A DNA stretch of 64,000 nucleotides from Aldehydirespirator sp965220345 (lineage in GTDB: Bacteria; Actinomycetota; Acidimicrobiia; Acidimicrobiales; Aldehydirespiratoraceae): contig OZ244822.1 in the NCBI GenBank assembly GCA_965220345.1, positions 2,604,001-2,668,000 on the forward strand, given 5' to 3'. This document shows positions 54,628-63,940 of the stretch, piece by piece (the stretch's first letter is position 1; each line of letters opens with the position of its first letter). The position numbers and the translations under genes were made by a program. Below the pieces are notes generated by a model. That model ran no database searches. It saw nothing but the letters and a program-made list of their open reading frames with translations, and was not told where the DNA came from.

Positions 54628-55371
54628 CTAATCCGAAAGTTGTATCGACAAGCGAGCGGCTGCGTCAATTAGTGCCATGCCGATGTCATGGGTGTTGTCA
54701 GGATCAGGGAATCGGTATGAAGGCCCATGAACATGCAAGGCGGCTTCTACCCCGCTGCCCTCTTCGAATATGGGTGCCGCCACAGAATTAAGGTCCTCGG
54801 CGAACTCCTCATACACCCAGGCGTAACCGATGCTTCGCACCTGCTCTAAGCGATCTCGGATCTCGTCGGGATCAGTCACCGTCCAAGGCGTGCATTTCAC
54901 TAGCGGAGCGGCCAAGTACTTGTCGATCATCTCAACTGGCTGATGCGCCAAGATCACCAAACCTGAAGGCACCGTATGCAGCGGAGCATAATCACCGGTC
55001 CAGTCACGCACCTGCACATCAGACGACGACTCGGTCTGGTCAAGATAGTAAACCCTGGTACCGTCGATGATTGACAGCCCCGCAACCTCATCAAGGCTCT
55101 CTGCCAGCTCAAGTAGATGAGGTCGAGCCGCAGCTACCAGATTACGTCCCCGCGGTGCCGCGCCAGCCAGATCCACCAAACCCGAACCCAGCCGATATTC
55201 GCCTCCTACGCCGGTCTGCTCAACAGCCTGTTCAGCCTCCAAAGCAGTCAGAAGACGAGCCACAGTGCTCTTGGCGAGATCCACTCGTTCGGCCAGTTCA
55301 GTGACTCCCACTGGCCCCAACGCTAAAGCTCGCAGCAAAGCGAACGAACGCTGGATCGACTGAACTGTCAA
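54628..55371 (-). CDS. IclR family transcriptional regulator
   Basis: 247 residues from a TTG at 55371, which overlaps the etfA stop (TTGA); the open frame runs on to 55524, but that part overlaps etfA and is Arg/His-rich. The N-terminal winged helix is VQSIQRSFALLRALALGPVGVTELAERVDLAKSTVARLLTALE. The effector domain shows LLELAESLDEVAGLSIIDGTRVYYLDQ and GYAWVYEEFAEDLNSVAAPIF. It closes the operon of the dimethylglycine dehydrogenase side and probably controls it together with the divergent fhs gene through the palindrome near 59970. Confidence 0.9.
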   Translation of the reverse strand: MTVQSIQRSFALLRALALGPVGVTELAERVDLAKSTVARLLTALEAEQAVEQTGVGGEYRLGSGLVDLAGAAPRGRNLVAAARPHLLELAESLDEVAGLSIIDGTRVYYLDQTESSSDVQVRDWTGDYAPLHTVPSGLVILAHQPVEMIDKYLAAPLVKCTPWTVTDPDEIRDRLEQVRSIGYAWVYEEFAEDLNSVAAPIFEEGSGVEAALHVHGPSYRFPDPDNTHDIGMALIDAAARLSIQLSD

Positions 55372-56405
55372 GACTGAGCCTTGCGGCGACGGATTTCGGC
55401 GGTGATCGCTGGGATCACTTCGTGCAGATCGCCGATGACAGCCCAATCCGCTTTTGTGACCATGTTTGCTTCGGGGTCGGTGTTGACAGCCAGAATATGT
55501 TTGGAGGCCATGGCACCCACCCAATGCTGAATAGCACCTGAAATGCCTGCAGCGATGTAGACCTCTGGGGCGATGCGAGTGCCGGTCTGACCCACCTGAT
55601 CAGAATGCGGGCGCCAGCCGTTGTTGGTTACAGCACGGCTGCAGCCAACCCGGCCTCCTAGCAGCTCAGCCAGTTCCTCCAGCGACGCGAATCCTTCTGT
55701 TGAGCCGACCCCGCGGCCGCCGCCTACTACCACTGGTGCCGTAGGCAAAGTGACACCAGCTTCCAGCACCACACGGTCTTTGACCATGGTGCGAGCCATC
55801 TCCGCGTTTAGTTCTACTGACATCGGCTGTATCTCGGCTGAGCTGGGCGCCGGATCTTCTAACGGTGCCGATGTCACCGTGTGCAATCCACAGGAAAACA
55901 GCGCAGGCGTGTTGGGGTCACCTGTGACCATAAGGGCTGCATCCTCCAGCAGTGATCCACCCCACTGGATGCGGGTCACGGACCACTGCCCGTCGCTGTC
56001 GGGTGTGCTCGGAGGGTTGATATCAGTGCAGTTGGCAACAAACGGCAGATCAAGACGAGCCGCGGCCTGGGCCATTACTTCGTTGCCACGCTCGCTGCCG
56101 CAGGCGAGCACCACCTCGGGGCTTAGCTCATGTATCAGCTGAGCAATCGACTCACCCCAAGTCTCGGGACCGAAATCGCTCAGCAACTCGTGATCCACTG
56201 TGTGCAGCCGGACGGCACCGTAACTGCCAACATCGGCTGCAAGGGACGCTGCGCCTGCGCCTGCGCTGCCTGTGCCTACACCGAAAGCGGCTGCGTGCAT
56301 CGGCGCACCCAACTTGGTGGCCAGAACCCGTCCGAAAGTCAAAGCCTCGCGGCCCGACTCGACGAGTTCGCCGTCCTCATGCTCAACGACTATCAGCAGC
56401 ATCAC
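55368..56405 (-). CDS. etfA: Electron transfer flavoprotein alpha subunit
   Basis: 345 residues. The N-terminal adenine-nucleotide-like domain (MLLIVVEHEDGELVESGREALTFG) and the FAD domain (VVVGGGRGVGSTEGFASLEELAELLG, VGQTGTRIAPEVYIAAGISGAIQHWVGAMASKHILAVNTDPEANM) are typical. It accepts electrons from flavin dehydrogenases and passes them to the quinone pool. Its ATG overlaps the etfB stop (ATGA), and its own stop overlaps the IclR start. The neighbouring dehydrogenase is the likely electron donor. Confidence 0.95.
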   Translation of the reverse strand: MMLLIVVEHEDGELVESGREALTFGRVLATKLGAPMHAAAFGVGTGSAGAGAASLAADVGSYGAVRLHTVDHELLSDFGPETWGESIAQLIHELSPEVVLACGSERGNEVMAQAAARLDLPFVANCTDINPPSTPDSDGQWSVTRIQWGGSLLEDAALMVTGDPNTPALFSCGLHTVTSAPLEDPAPSSAEIQPMSVELNAEMARTMVKDRVVLEAGVTLPTAPVVVGGGRGVGSTEGFASLEELAELLGGRVGCSRAVTNNGWRPHSDQVGQTGTRIAPEVYIAAGISGAIQHWVGAMASKHILAVNTDPEANMVTKADWAVIGDLHEVIPAITAEIRRRKAQS

Positions 56406-57178
56406 AGCACTCCTAACTCTTCGAGCACATCAACAGCTGCGGGAGCAGCTTCGGGGCCTTGGCCTAGGATCGCTGTCTGCGATACTGTCTCGGTTGGCCG
56501 ATGCAGCCGCAGCAGCGCTTGCGCGCCAGCCTCAGCATCGGATTCGACTTCGTTCACGATCAGCTTCTTGGATGCCAGCCGTCCCCTCATGGTCGGATAG
56601 CGAGGCAGGTTGATGCCCTCCTTGATGCCAAGCGCGGCGGGCATAGCAAGTTCGTAGACCTCGAAACCGCCGTCGATCTCACGGCGTGCCCGCAGCATCG
56701 AGCCCTCGTTGTCGAACTCGATGCCTTTGATGCCGTTGACGATAGGACGACCCAGCGCATAAGCCACTCGCACGCCTACCTGGAAACCACCAGAATCAGC
56801 TGACTCGTTGCCGAACAAGATCAGGTCAAAAACGCCGTCGGCGGCTTCTAGCGACTTGATAGCAGCGGTCAAAGCTCGTGCTGTGCGCTGCGGATCCCAG
56901 GCTGCTTCGCCGGTTCGCACCAGCACGCCGTGATGAGCGCCCACCGATGCCGCGTAACGCAGCTGCTCTGCTGCCTCGGACGGGCCCAACGTGAGAACGG
57001 TCACTTCGCCGCCGACCCGCTCAGCGATCTGCACCGCTTCCTCCACGCTGCACTCCTCGTGCGGGCTGGTAGTGAAGCCAAGATGGGCAGCATCCACAGA
57101 AAGGCCGTCGGCGGTGACGTTGATCTTCGCACCGGGTGCTGGCACCCGCTTCACGCAGCACAAGATCCGCATGGTCAC
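56402..57178 (-). CDS. etfB: Electron transfer flavoprotein beta subunit
   Basis: 258 residues: MRILCCVKRVPAPGAKINVTADGL, EEAVQIAERVGGEVTVLTLGPSEAAEQLRYAASVGAHHGVLV and LILFGNESADSGGFQVGVRVAYALGRPIV are hallmarks of the ETF/FixA family, with AMP binding at the centre. It lies 118 bp after the dehydrogenase gene in the same direction and is coupled to etfA. A GGGTCATCA-type short repeat occupies the gap (57279-57300). Confidence 0.95.
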   Translation of the reverse strand: MTMRILCCVKRVPAPGAKINVTADGLSVDAAHLGFTTSPHEECSVEEAVQIAERVGGEVTVLTLGPSEAAEQLRYAASVGAHHGVLVRTGEAAWDPQRTARALTAAIKSLEAADGVFDLILFGNESADSGGFQVGVRVAYALGRPIVNGIKGIEFDNEGSMLRARREIDGGFEVYELAMPAALGIKEGINLPRYPTMRGRLASKKLIVNEVESDAEAGAQALLRLHRPTETVSQTAILGQGPEAAPAAVDVLEELGVL

Positions 57179-57296
57179 CGCTCCCCTGAACTTGCGTCTG
57201 CTTCCAGCAAACCCGCAGAGCGATCCCTCGAACCTGCAGGAGCTTCCCTCGAAATTGTGTTCTGTGTTATCGGGGTCATCAGGGTCATTAGGGTCA

Positions 57297-59831
57297 TCAG
57301 GCCCTCATGCGCGAGTCATCAGGGTCGAACACTGCGCCTGTGCTGCCTACCTTCACGTCGAAGATCTCGTTCATGTAGACAACCCCGAGTTCTGTGTCAG
57401 GTGCTGCTAGTTCGGTAGGCAGATAAGCCATCAGCAAATGTTTACCTACCGACGGCCCCGGGCCCGCAGTGGTGACACGAGACACCCGTCCATGCGAATC
57501 AACGATGCGCTTACCGTCTGGAGTGACAATCGGTTCGTTGCCGCCTTGCATGTAACGTTTGCGGCCTTTTGAGTCGTGCTGGTCTTCTACCGTTAGCACG
57601 CACATCTGCACCTCGGGATCACCAGCGTCTCTAGCTTTGAGGTAAGCCTCTTTGCCGATGAAATCAGCTGCTTTGACCTTCGGTCGGGCCAGACCCGCCT
57701 CAAGCGGGTTGTATTCGCTTTCGAGTTCAGCACCCATCAGCCGGTAACCCTTCTCAAGGCGTCCAGACGTGCTGTAGACAGAACCGCCGGTGGGTCGCAG
57801 CCCGTATTCGGCACCAGCTTGCATCAAAGCATCCCACACAGCCGGGCCGTCGTTCCAGTTCAGATACATCTCCCAACCGGTGTCACCCACATACGAAATA
57901 CGAAACAGCGTAGCCTTGACCGTGCCAGCGGCACCGCAGTTGAGTTCAACCTCACGCAGCGAACCATACGGCGAACCGTCCTGGCTCAAGTCAGCATCAC
58001 AGATCTGCGCCAGCACTATGGGCGCATTGGGGCCCCACAATCCCAGCGTGGTGATATCACTAGTGAGATCCGTGAAATGCACCGAGCCGTCGCTGGGCAT
58101 GTGACGACGAGTCCAGAACTTGTCTCGCCCGCCGTCGAACACGCCAGTCACGATCCTTATGCGATCCTCAGCCATGCGCATCATCGTCAAATCCGAATGG
58201 AAACCGCCGTCAGGAGTGAGCCACGGCGTGTAAATCGAGCGGCCAACAGCCACATCAATCTTGTTGACGGCCAGCCGTTCGGCATAGGCGAGAGCGCCCG
58301 GGCCGGTCAACTCATAAACCTGGAAAGCGCTCAAGTCAACTAGGCCGCAGTTCTCTCGCAAGTTGAGATGCTCCGCGTTGCATATCGGGCTCCACCAACG
58401 GTTGTCCCATTCGACGGGGCGCTCACTGAGGTCGTAGCGCTGCACTAAGTCAGCGTTGCTTTCAAACCAGTGCGGCCTCTCCCAAGTGCGAGCCTGGAAG
58501 AAGAAAGCACCCAACTCTTGCTGGCGCGAGAAATATGGCCCCACCCGCAGATTGCGGCGGCTCTCCCACTGCTCAGCGGGATGAACAATGCCGTAGGTTT
58601 TGTTGAAATGCTCAGAAGCACGAGCCCAGATGTGCTCATCGGAGCGTTCCTCGGGATAGAAGCGGGCAATGTCAGAACCATGAACATCAATCACCCGGGG
58701 ATAGCCATAAGTCATCCACTCGGCCACCGCTTGCGCCATGCCCGGCCCTTCCTTGACCCAGATCGCAGCAGCCGACCACAGGTTGCGCACCTCAGGCACC
58801 TCACCCAAGCAAGGCATTGCATCAGGAGTCAGCGACAGCAGGCCGTTGATGGCGTATTTGATTTCGGCATCGCCGAGCATGTCCATCAACTCAATGGCCT
58901 GCTCCATCTGAAGATCAAAGTCATCAGGCGTGAACGGCATTTCGGTGGGTGACAAGGCCGCTTCTTCGTTGGATGGAATCTCATCAGGGTGATGCAAGAT
59001 GGGTCGGTGGGCGTAAGAACCCACTTCCATAGATCCGGCCGTCTGGCGCTCGTAGCAGAACGTGTCCATGTCTCGCACGATTGGATAGCCGATCTCTTTA
59101 CCTGATTGGGCGAGCATGTCAATCGGGCCGACATCAGCCATTTGATGCACTGCGGGCACCAACGGAATGTATGCATCGGCCATGTTGGCTATGCGGTTGG
59201 ACCAAACCCCGCAAGCGATCACCACATATTCGGTTTCGATGGTGCCAGCGCTGGTGACCACCGCCGAGACGGTGCTCTCACCCGGGTTAGGGCCGGGCGT
59301 GGTGACAATGTCAAACACTTCAGTGTTGGCCAGCACCCGACAACCGTTGTCGGTGGCTAGGCGGCGCATCACGGTGCCGGTCTCCAGCGAATCCACTACC
59401 GACACAGTCGGGCAGTAGAAGCCTCCCAGGATCACATCAGTGTTCACGAACGGCACTAGTTCGCTGACTTCTTCGGGGCTTAGCAGTCGGGCATCCACTC
59501 CCCAAGCTTTGGCTGAAGTCATACGCCGCTGGAACTCATCCATGCGATGCGGAGTGCGGGCCACTTCGATGCCACCTGAGTCAACTGACAAGCCCAGATC
59601 GCGGTACTGGTTAGCGCTTTGCACTCCCAGCAGGCACATCTCTTTGTTGTGATCCACTGGGAAGATGAAGTTGGATGCGTGGCCGGTTGATCCACCAGGA
59701 TTAGGCAACGGTCCCTTGTCGACGAGCACCAGATCGCTCCAGCCGAGTTTGGTGAGGTGCCCTACAAGACAGTTACCAACGATGCCAGCACCGATCACTA
59801 CGCATTTGGCGCTGGCAGGAAAATCACTCAC
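57297..59831 (-). CDS. Dimethylglycine/sarcosine dehydrogenase family flavoprotein with GcvT domain
   Basis: 844 residues. FAD Rossmann motif CVVIGAGIVGNCLVGHLTKLG at 10-30; GGSTGHASNF with His51 fits the covalent FAD attachment site of this family. The DAO domain runs to about 380, and the C-terminal half is a GcvT/FAO_M folate-binding domain (GLVDLSAFQVYELTGPGALAYAERLAVNKID, ISYVGDTGWEMYLNWNDG, GYRLMGAELESEYNPLEAGL). Such enzymes demethylate N,N-dimethylglycine or sarcosine and transfer the methyl as methylene-THF. The exact substrate is not fixed. ETF genes next to it support electron transfer by ETF. Confidence 0.9.
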   Translation of the reverse strand: MSDFPASAKCVVIGAGIVGNCLVGHLTKLGWSDLVLVDKGPLPNPGGSTGHASNFIFPVDHNKEMCLLGVQSANQYRDLGLSVDSGGIEVARTPHRMDEFQRRMTSAKAWGVDARLLSPEEVSELVPFVNTDVILGGFYCPTVSVVDSLETGTVMRRLATDNGCRVLANTEVFDIVTTPGPNPGESTVSAVVTSAGTIETEYVVIACGVWSNRIANMADAYIPLVPAVHQMADVGPIDMLAQSGKEIGYPIVRDMDTFCYERQTAGSMEVGSYAHRPILHHPDEIPSNEEAALSPTEMPFTPDDFDLQMEQAIELMDMLGDAEIKYAINGLLSLTPDAMPCLGEVPEVRNLWSAAAIWVKEGPGMAQAVAEWMTYGYPRVIDVHGSDIARFYPEERSDEHIWARASEHFNKTYGIVHPAEQWESRRNLRVGPYFSRQQELGAFFFQARTWERPHWFESNADLVQRYDLSERPVEWDNRWWSPICNAEHLNLRENCGLVDLSAFQVYELTGPGALAYAERLAVNKIDVAVGRSIYTPWLTPDGGFHSDLTMMRMAEDRIRIVTGVFDGGRDKFWTRRHMPSDGSVHFTDLTSDITTLGLWGPNAPIVLAQICDADLSQDGSPYGSLREVELNCGAAGTVKATLFRISYVGDTGWEMYLNWNDGPAVWDALMQAGAEYGLRPTGGSVYSTSGRLEKGYRLMGAELESEYNPLEAGLARPKVKAADFIGKEAYLKARDAGDPEVQMCVLTVEDQHDSKGRKRYMQGGNEPIVTPDGKRIVDSHGRVSRVTTAGPGPSVGKHLLMAYLPTELAAPDTELGVVYMNEIFDVKVGSTGAVFDPDDSRMRA

Positions 59832-60113
59832 AACCCATCCTCCTGTGTTGCATGCTTTTGCCTCTTGTTGCTTGCCTAGGTGTCTCTACGAGCTTGCCTG
59901 GGCATGTTGTTGCGTGCTGTTGCACGACGCTGTTACGCGAAGCTGTTCCGCAATGTGGGATTGTTCCGCATTACGGAACAACAAGCTACCATGCCGCTTT
60001 GCGCTCACAAGTACCAATCAGCCTTATTTACGACACGAGCGCATCGCAGAAAACACCACAGAAAATGTCACACGAAACACCACAAGAACGACCACAAGAA
60101 AGAGAGGGCACCG
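59832..60113. promoter_or_regulatory. Divergent control region of the one-carbon cluster
   Basis: 282 bp between the dehydrogenase gene and fhs. It holds the palindrome at 59961-59981 and a diverged second half-site TGTTCCGCAATGTGGGA just before it (59944-59960). The frame of fhs is open upstream to 59880, but this part has no family similarity. AGAGAGGG precedes the fhs ATG. Confidence 0.6.
59961..59981. promoter_or_regulatory. Perfect palindrome, probable IclR operator
   Basis: Arms TTGTTCCG (59961-59968) and CGGAACAA (59974-59981) are exact inverses around the 5-bp centre CATTA. This symmetric TTCCGnnnnnCGGAA layout is typical of IclR-family sites. The one regulator gene of the cluster encodes an IclR protein. 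Confidence 0.65.
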
Positions 60114-61817
60114 ATGCCGTTTCCTACTGACCTGGAGATCGCTTCGGGGGCCGACCTCAAGCCTCTCACAGAGATCGCTGCCGCTTCGGGAATACCTGCC
60201 GACATGCTCGAACCTTACGGCGCTGGTGCCGCCAAAGTCAGCCTCGATGCGGTTGAAGCAATGGCCTCTGCTGGTCGTCCCCGGGCTCGCTATGTGGTGG
60301 TGTCAGCCATCACGCCCACACCACTCGGGGAAGGCAAAACCACCACAACCGTGGGTTTGGGTCAAGCTTTTCAGCACATCGGGCGCAGCGCCACCATCGC
60401 TATCCGGCAACCCTCAATGGGGCCAACATTTGGCATAAAGGGTGGTGCCGCTGGAGGCGGTTACAGCCAGGTTGTGCCGATGGACTTGTTCAACCTGCAT
60501 CTCACCGGCGACATGCACGCCGTAACCGCAGCCCACAATCTGTGCTCAGCCATGGTTGATGCACACCTGTATCACGGCAACGAGGCTGGCCTCGACATCC
60601 ACAACATCACTTGGCGCAGAGTGCTTGATGTCAACGACCGTGCGTTGCGCAATGTCACTTTGGGTCTGGGCGGTCGCCTTGACGGTGTGCCTCGAGAGTC
60701 GGGTTTCGATATCACTGCCGCATCAGAGGTGATGGCTGCACTGGCGCTATGCACCAGCCTGCAAGACCTGCGGGGTCGGTTGGGTCGCATTGTGGTGGGC
60801 TACACCAAAGGCGGCACCCCAGTGACCGCTGAGGAGATTGGTGTGGCTGGGTCGATGGCGGTGATCCTTCGTGAAGCTGTCAAACCCAACCTGATGCAGA
60901 CTCTGGAGAACACGCCCGCTCTGGTGCATACCGGGCCGTTCGGCAACATCGCTACCGGTAACTCATCAATTGTGGCTGATCAGGTGGGTATCCATACTTC
61001 CGACTTTTTGTTGACCGAAGCTGGTTTCGGTGCTGACATGGGTGCTGAACGCTTCTTCAACATCAAATGCCGCTACTCGGGGATTGCTCCTGACGCTGCT
61101 GTGCTGGTGGCCACTGTGAGAGGCTTGAAAGCTCATTCGGGCAAGCATCGCATCGTGGCTGGACGACCATTGCCTGAGGCTCTGCTGGCCGAGAATCCTG
61201 ATGAAGTTCACCAGGGTGGCGACAACCTGCGCAAGCAACTAGAGAACATGCGTATTCACGGCTGCACTCCCGTGGTGGCGATCAATGTCTTCCCTGGGGA
61301 TCACGACGCTGACATTGCTGCTATCGGCGAGATCGCAGCCGAGTTTGATGCTCGCTCCGCTGTGACAACCCATTTCGCTGATGGGGGTCGTGGCGCTGCG
61401 GCGCTGGCTGAGGCTGTGGCCGAGGCGGCTGAAGAGCCCAGCGAGTTCTCGGTGCTTTACCCCGATGATGCTTCGCTTAAGTCCAAAATCGAGACCGTGG
61501 CCACCAGGGTTTATGGTGCTGACGGCGTGGACTACTCTGCTGCTGCCGAGTCGCAGTTGGCTACCTACACCGAAGCGGGTTTCGGGAATCTGCCGGTGTG
61601 TATCGCTAAGACCCACCTTTCGATCTCGTCGGATCCCACTTTGAAGGGTGCGCCCACGGGGTGGACTCTGCCTGTGCGTGAGGTGCGGGCCTCGGTGGGT
61701 GCCGGTTTTGTGTATCCGATCTGCGGTGACATGCGCACCATGCCGGGGCTAGGTCGAATGCCTGCCGCTAAAGGGATCGACATTGACGCTGATGGCAACA
61801 TCGTCGGCCTTAGCTGA
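60114..61817 (+). CDS. fhs: Formate-tetrahydrofolate ligase
   Basis: 567 residues from ATG 60114 (PFPTDLEIASGADLKPLTEIAAASGIP), the conserved family start. The P-loop is TPLGEGKTTTTVGLGQAF, followed by RQPSMGPTFGIKGGAAGGGYSQVVPMDLFNLHLTGDMHAV, AAHNLCSAMVDAHLYHGN and GFGADMGAERFFNIKCRYSGIAPDA. It interconverts formate plus ATP and formyl-THF. In a demethylation pathway it can run in reverse, making formate and ATP. Expressed divergently from the dehydrogenase, likely under the same regulator. Confidence 0.97.
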   Translation: MPFPTDLEIASGADLKPLTEIAAASGIPADMLEPYGAGAAKVSLDAVEAMASAGRPRARYVVVSAITPTPLGEGKTTTTVGLGQAFQHIGRSATIAIRQPSMGPTFGIKGGAAGGGYSQVVPMDLFNLHLTGDMHAVTAAHNLCSAMVDAHLYHGNEAGLDIHNITWRRVLDVNDRALRNVTLGLGGRLDGVPRESGFDITAASEVMAALALCTSLQDLRGRLGRIVVGYTKGGTPVTAEEIGVAGSMAVILREAVKPNLMQTLENTPALVHTGPFGNIATGNSSIVADQVGIHTSDFLLTEAGFGADMGAERFFNIKCRYSGIAPDAAVLVATVRGLKAHSGKHRIVAGRPLPEALLAENPDEVHQGGDNLRKQLENMRIHGCTPVVAINVFPGDHDADIAAIGEIAAEFDARSAVTTHFADGGRGAAALAEAVAEAAEEPSEFSVLYPDDASLKSKIETVATRVYGADGVDYSAAAESQLATYTEAGFGNLPVCIAKTHLSISSDPTLKGAPTGWTLPVREVRASVGAGFVYPICGDMRTMPGLGRMPAAKGIDIDADGNIVGLS

Positions 61818-61860
61818 GCCTCCTCCGCCCTCCCCGTTCTTGACGTAGTTGTTGTGTTAT

Positions 61861-62772
61861 ATGCGGTCAACTGCGTCAAAAAAGTTGGGCTTGGGGCTGA
61901 CTGAGACAGTTGAGGCTTGCGAGCATCGGCTTCAGCTGATTGCGGGCCTGACGTTCGAAGTGATCCCGCTGAAGAGCCTTGACGAGGCGATTGCTGGGCT
62001 ACCGGCAGCTTCCAAGGTGTCCGTGACTGTGTCACCCGTCAAAGGCCAAGCCGCTACCTGTGCCATCACCGAGCAGTTGCTGCAGGCGGGACATCAGCCC
62101 ATTCCACATATTGCCGCTCGGCTGATGCCTGACCGCAAGCGGGTTACAGAGCTGGCAGCCTGGATTCGCTCAACCGGACTGACAACGATTTTTTTGGTAG
62201 GCGGAGATGCCGAATCGCCGCAGGCTTATCCCGATGCGGCTGGTTTGCTGCGTGACTTGCTGGAGTGCGATCACGGACTCTCCACAATCGGCATCACCGG
62301 CTATCCCCACGGCCATCCGCTGATCGACAAGCGTGTGCTGCATGAGGCTTTGCACGTCAAGCAGTCGTTATTGGCCGAGGCTGGCATCGCAGGCTATTGC
62401 AGCACGCAAATGTGCTTCGATGCTGAGCGCATCTCCCGATGGCTGCACGACGAAAGAGAGGCGGGATTAACGCTGCCGGTGCATCTAGGAATAGCCGGAG
62501 TCGTGGATCGCACCAAGCTATTGACGGTGGGTGCAAGGTTGGGCATTGGCTCTTCGCTGCGATACCTGCGCAAGAACTTCACTGCTGCCACCAAGTTGTT
62601 GTCCTCATCAAGCTATAACCCCGACCAGCTCCTTATGGCTCTGAGTCCCCGTATGGCCGCACTCGGTATTGAGGGTCTGCATGTGTTCACTTTCAATCAG
62701 GTGACCGCCACCGCCGCCTGGCAATCTCAACACAACAACCTGCAAGTTTCCACCTCTGAGGTGGATTACTGA
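61861..62772 (+). CDS. MetF-like methylenetetrahydrofolate reductase
   Basis: 303 residues from ATG 61861; a TTG at 61849 in frame is possible. The TIM-barrel of the MTHFR family is seen in TFEVIPLKSLDEAIAGL (Glu of the FEFFPP motif kept, the rest changed), QPIPHIAARLMPDRKRVTELAAWIRSTGLTTIFLVGGDAESPQAYPDA, STIGITGYPHGHP, STQMCFDAERISRWL and LPVHLGIAGVVDRTKLL. It is shorter and more divergent than housekeeping MetF and may serve methyl-group catabolism. 43 bp after fhs, same direction. Confidence 0.85.
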   Translation: MRSTASKKLGLGLTETVEACEHRLQLIAGLTFEVIPLKSLDEAIAGLPAASKVSVTVSPVKGQAATCAITEQLLQAGHQPIPHIAARLMPDRKRVTELAAWIRSTGLTTIFLVGGDAESPQAYPDAAGLLRDLLECDHGLSTIGITGYPHGHPLIDKRVLHEALHVKQSLLAEAGIAGYCSTQMCFDAERISRWLHDEREAGLTLPVHLGIAGVVDRTKLLTVGARLGIGSSLRYLRKNFTAATKLLSSSSYNPDQLLMALSPRMAALGIEGLHVFTFNQVTATAAWQSQHNNLQVSTSEVDY

Positions 62773-63698
62773 CAGAAGTTCGCCGCGGCTGCGGCAAGCG
62801 CCTGAGAAACTGACTTGCAGAGGGATACCGGATGTCGGGAGTAGTCGCTCCAAGTGAAGCTGAGGACCGTCCAACCGGCCAGCGTGATTGCGTTGTGGCG
62901 ACGACGGTCGTTCACGAACGACTCGCGGTTGTCGTGCCATCGCGCGCTGTCCAACTCGATTGCCACCCGTTGAGCAGGGAAAGCGAGGTCGACTTGAGCC
63001 ACGAATCTTCCGTCAGCCAGACACACTCGGTGCTCAAACTCCGGGCGTTCGAGACCGGCATCAACCAGCAGAACGGCCACCATGCGGCTCCAGTCGCTGA
63101 GGGGCACGGCTTGATCGTCGAAGCGCTCGGCCAGTGATGCACGGAGAGCTTCGCAGCCCCGTCGCCCGCGCCTTGCGTGTGACACGAGCACCCCATAGAG
63201 ATCCGACTGTCGAAGTTGTCCGTCCCTGAGTACTGCATCGACAGTGCGATCAAGTTGCCTGCGATTCACGACGGCGGCAAGGTCGAGCACTGTCCTGCCC
63301 ATAGGCGTGCAGCGAATCCCGTCGCGCTCTACCGGCTTGAACAGATCCATCTGGCTCGACTCGTAGCGACGAGCACCGCGAATGCTCCGGGCCCGGCCCG
63401 GCGGCACGATCACCTCCACTCGGTCGAGTCTGTAGCCCTCGATGGGGTGAAGCGCCGCCGCAGAGCGATGGCTGGCCACCGCGCCATGAGCCATGCACAG
63501 TGCCAGCAGCCTTGAGCGAAGAGTCGACGGCACGGCTTCGTGTCGGTAAATGCCCGATGCCTCACGCACCCACATGCCAGAGATGACCCGGCGCTCGATC
63601 TGACGGCTTGTCATGCCTGTATCTAGGGCTTGCGCACGAGAGATCAGCCCATGCTGACGCGCCATTCGTGCATTGACCTTCTTTTCCTTTTCGCTCAT
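62766..63698 (-). CDS. AbiEi-like winged helix plus DUF559 endonuclease-type protein
   Basis: 310 residues from the ATG at 63698, preceded by GGGAGCGCT. The N-terminal part (RMARQHGLISRAQALDTGMTSRQIERRVISGMWVREASGIYRHEAVPSTLRSRLLALCMAHGAVASHRSAAALH) is the AbiEi-type winged helix. The C-terminal part (HRVCLADGRFVAQVDLAFPAQRVAIELDSARWHDNRESFVNDRRRHNAITLAGWTVLSFTW) is a DUF559 Vsr-like fold with D..ExD-type acidic residues. Such genes are frequent and often multicopy in actinobacteria; function unknown. The frame is open to 63911, but that part is Arg/Ser/Gly repeat. It ends seven bases inside the end of the MetF-like gene. Confidence 0.8.
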   Translation of the reverse strand: MSEKEKKVNARMARQHGLISRAQALDTGMTSRQIERRVISGMWVREASGIYRHEAVPSTLRSRLLALCMAHGAVASHRSAAALHPIEGYRLDRVEVIVPPGRARSIRGARRYESSQMDLFKPVERDGIRCTPMGRTVLDLAAVVNRRQLDRTVDAVLRDGQLRQSDLYGVLVSHARRGRRGCEALRASLAERFDDQAVPLSDWSRMVAVLLVDAGLERPEFEHRVCLADGRFVAQVDLAFPAQRVAIELDSARWHDNRESFVNDRRRHNAITLAGWTVLSFTWSDYSRHPVSLCKSVSQALAAAAANFCQ

Positions 63699-63715
63699 AG
63701 CGCTCCCTTTCTTTC

Positions 63716-63940
63716 TCGGCTGTCTCCAGCCACTCCTGTCTCCTGCCATTTCCTTCAGCCTCCCGCTCCTGCCACTCCTTCTGTCTTGTCGCTCCTGCCA
63801 CTTCCTGCTCTTGCTGCTCTTGGCACCCCTGCCGCCAATGTCTCCAGCCACTTCCTGCTCTTGCCGCTCCTGCCTGCTTCTGCTGTTCCTGCTCTTGCCG
63901 CTCCTGCCCACTTACTGCTCTTGCTGCAGACCGGCACTCA
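63716..63940. repeat. Degenerate CTCCTGCC/CTCTTGC repeat tract
   Basis: Many loose copies of CCACTTCCTGCTCTTGC and CGCTCCTGCC units follow each other upstream of the AbiEi/DUF559 gene. On the minus strand they read as purine-rich GGCAGGAGCGGCAAGAGC runs, with open frames in several registers, which is why the frame seems longer. Confidence 0.65.
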
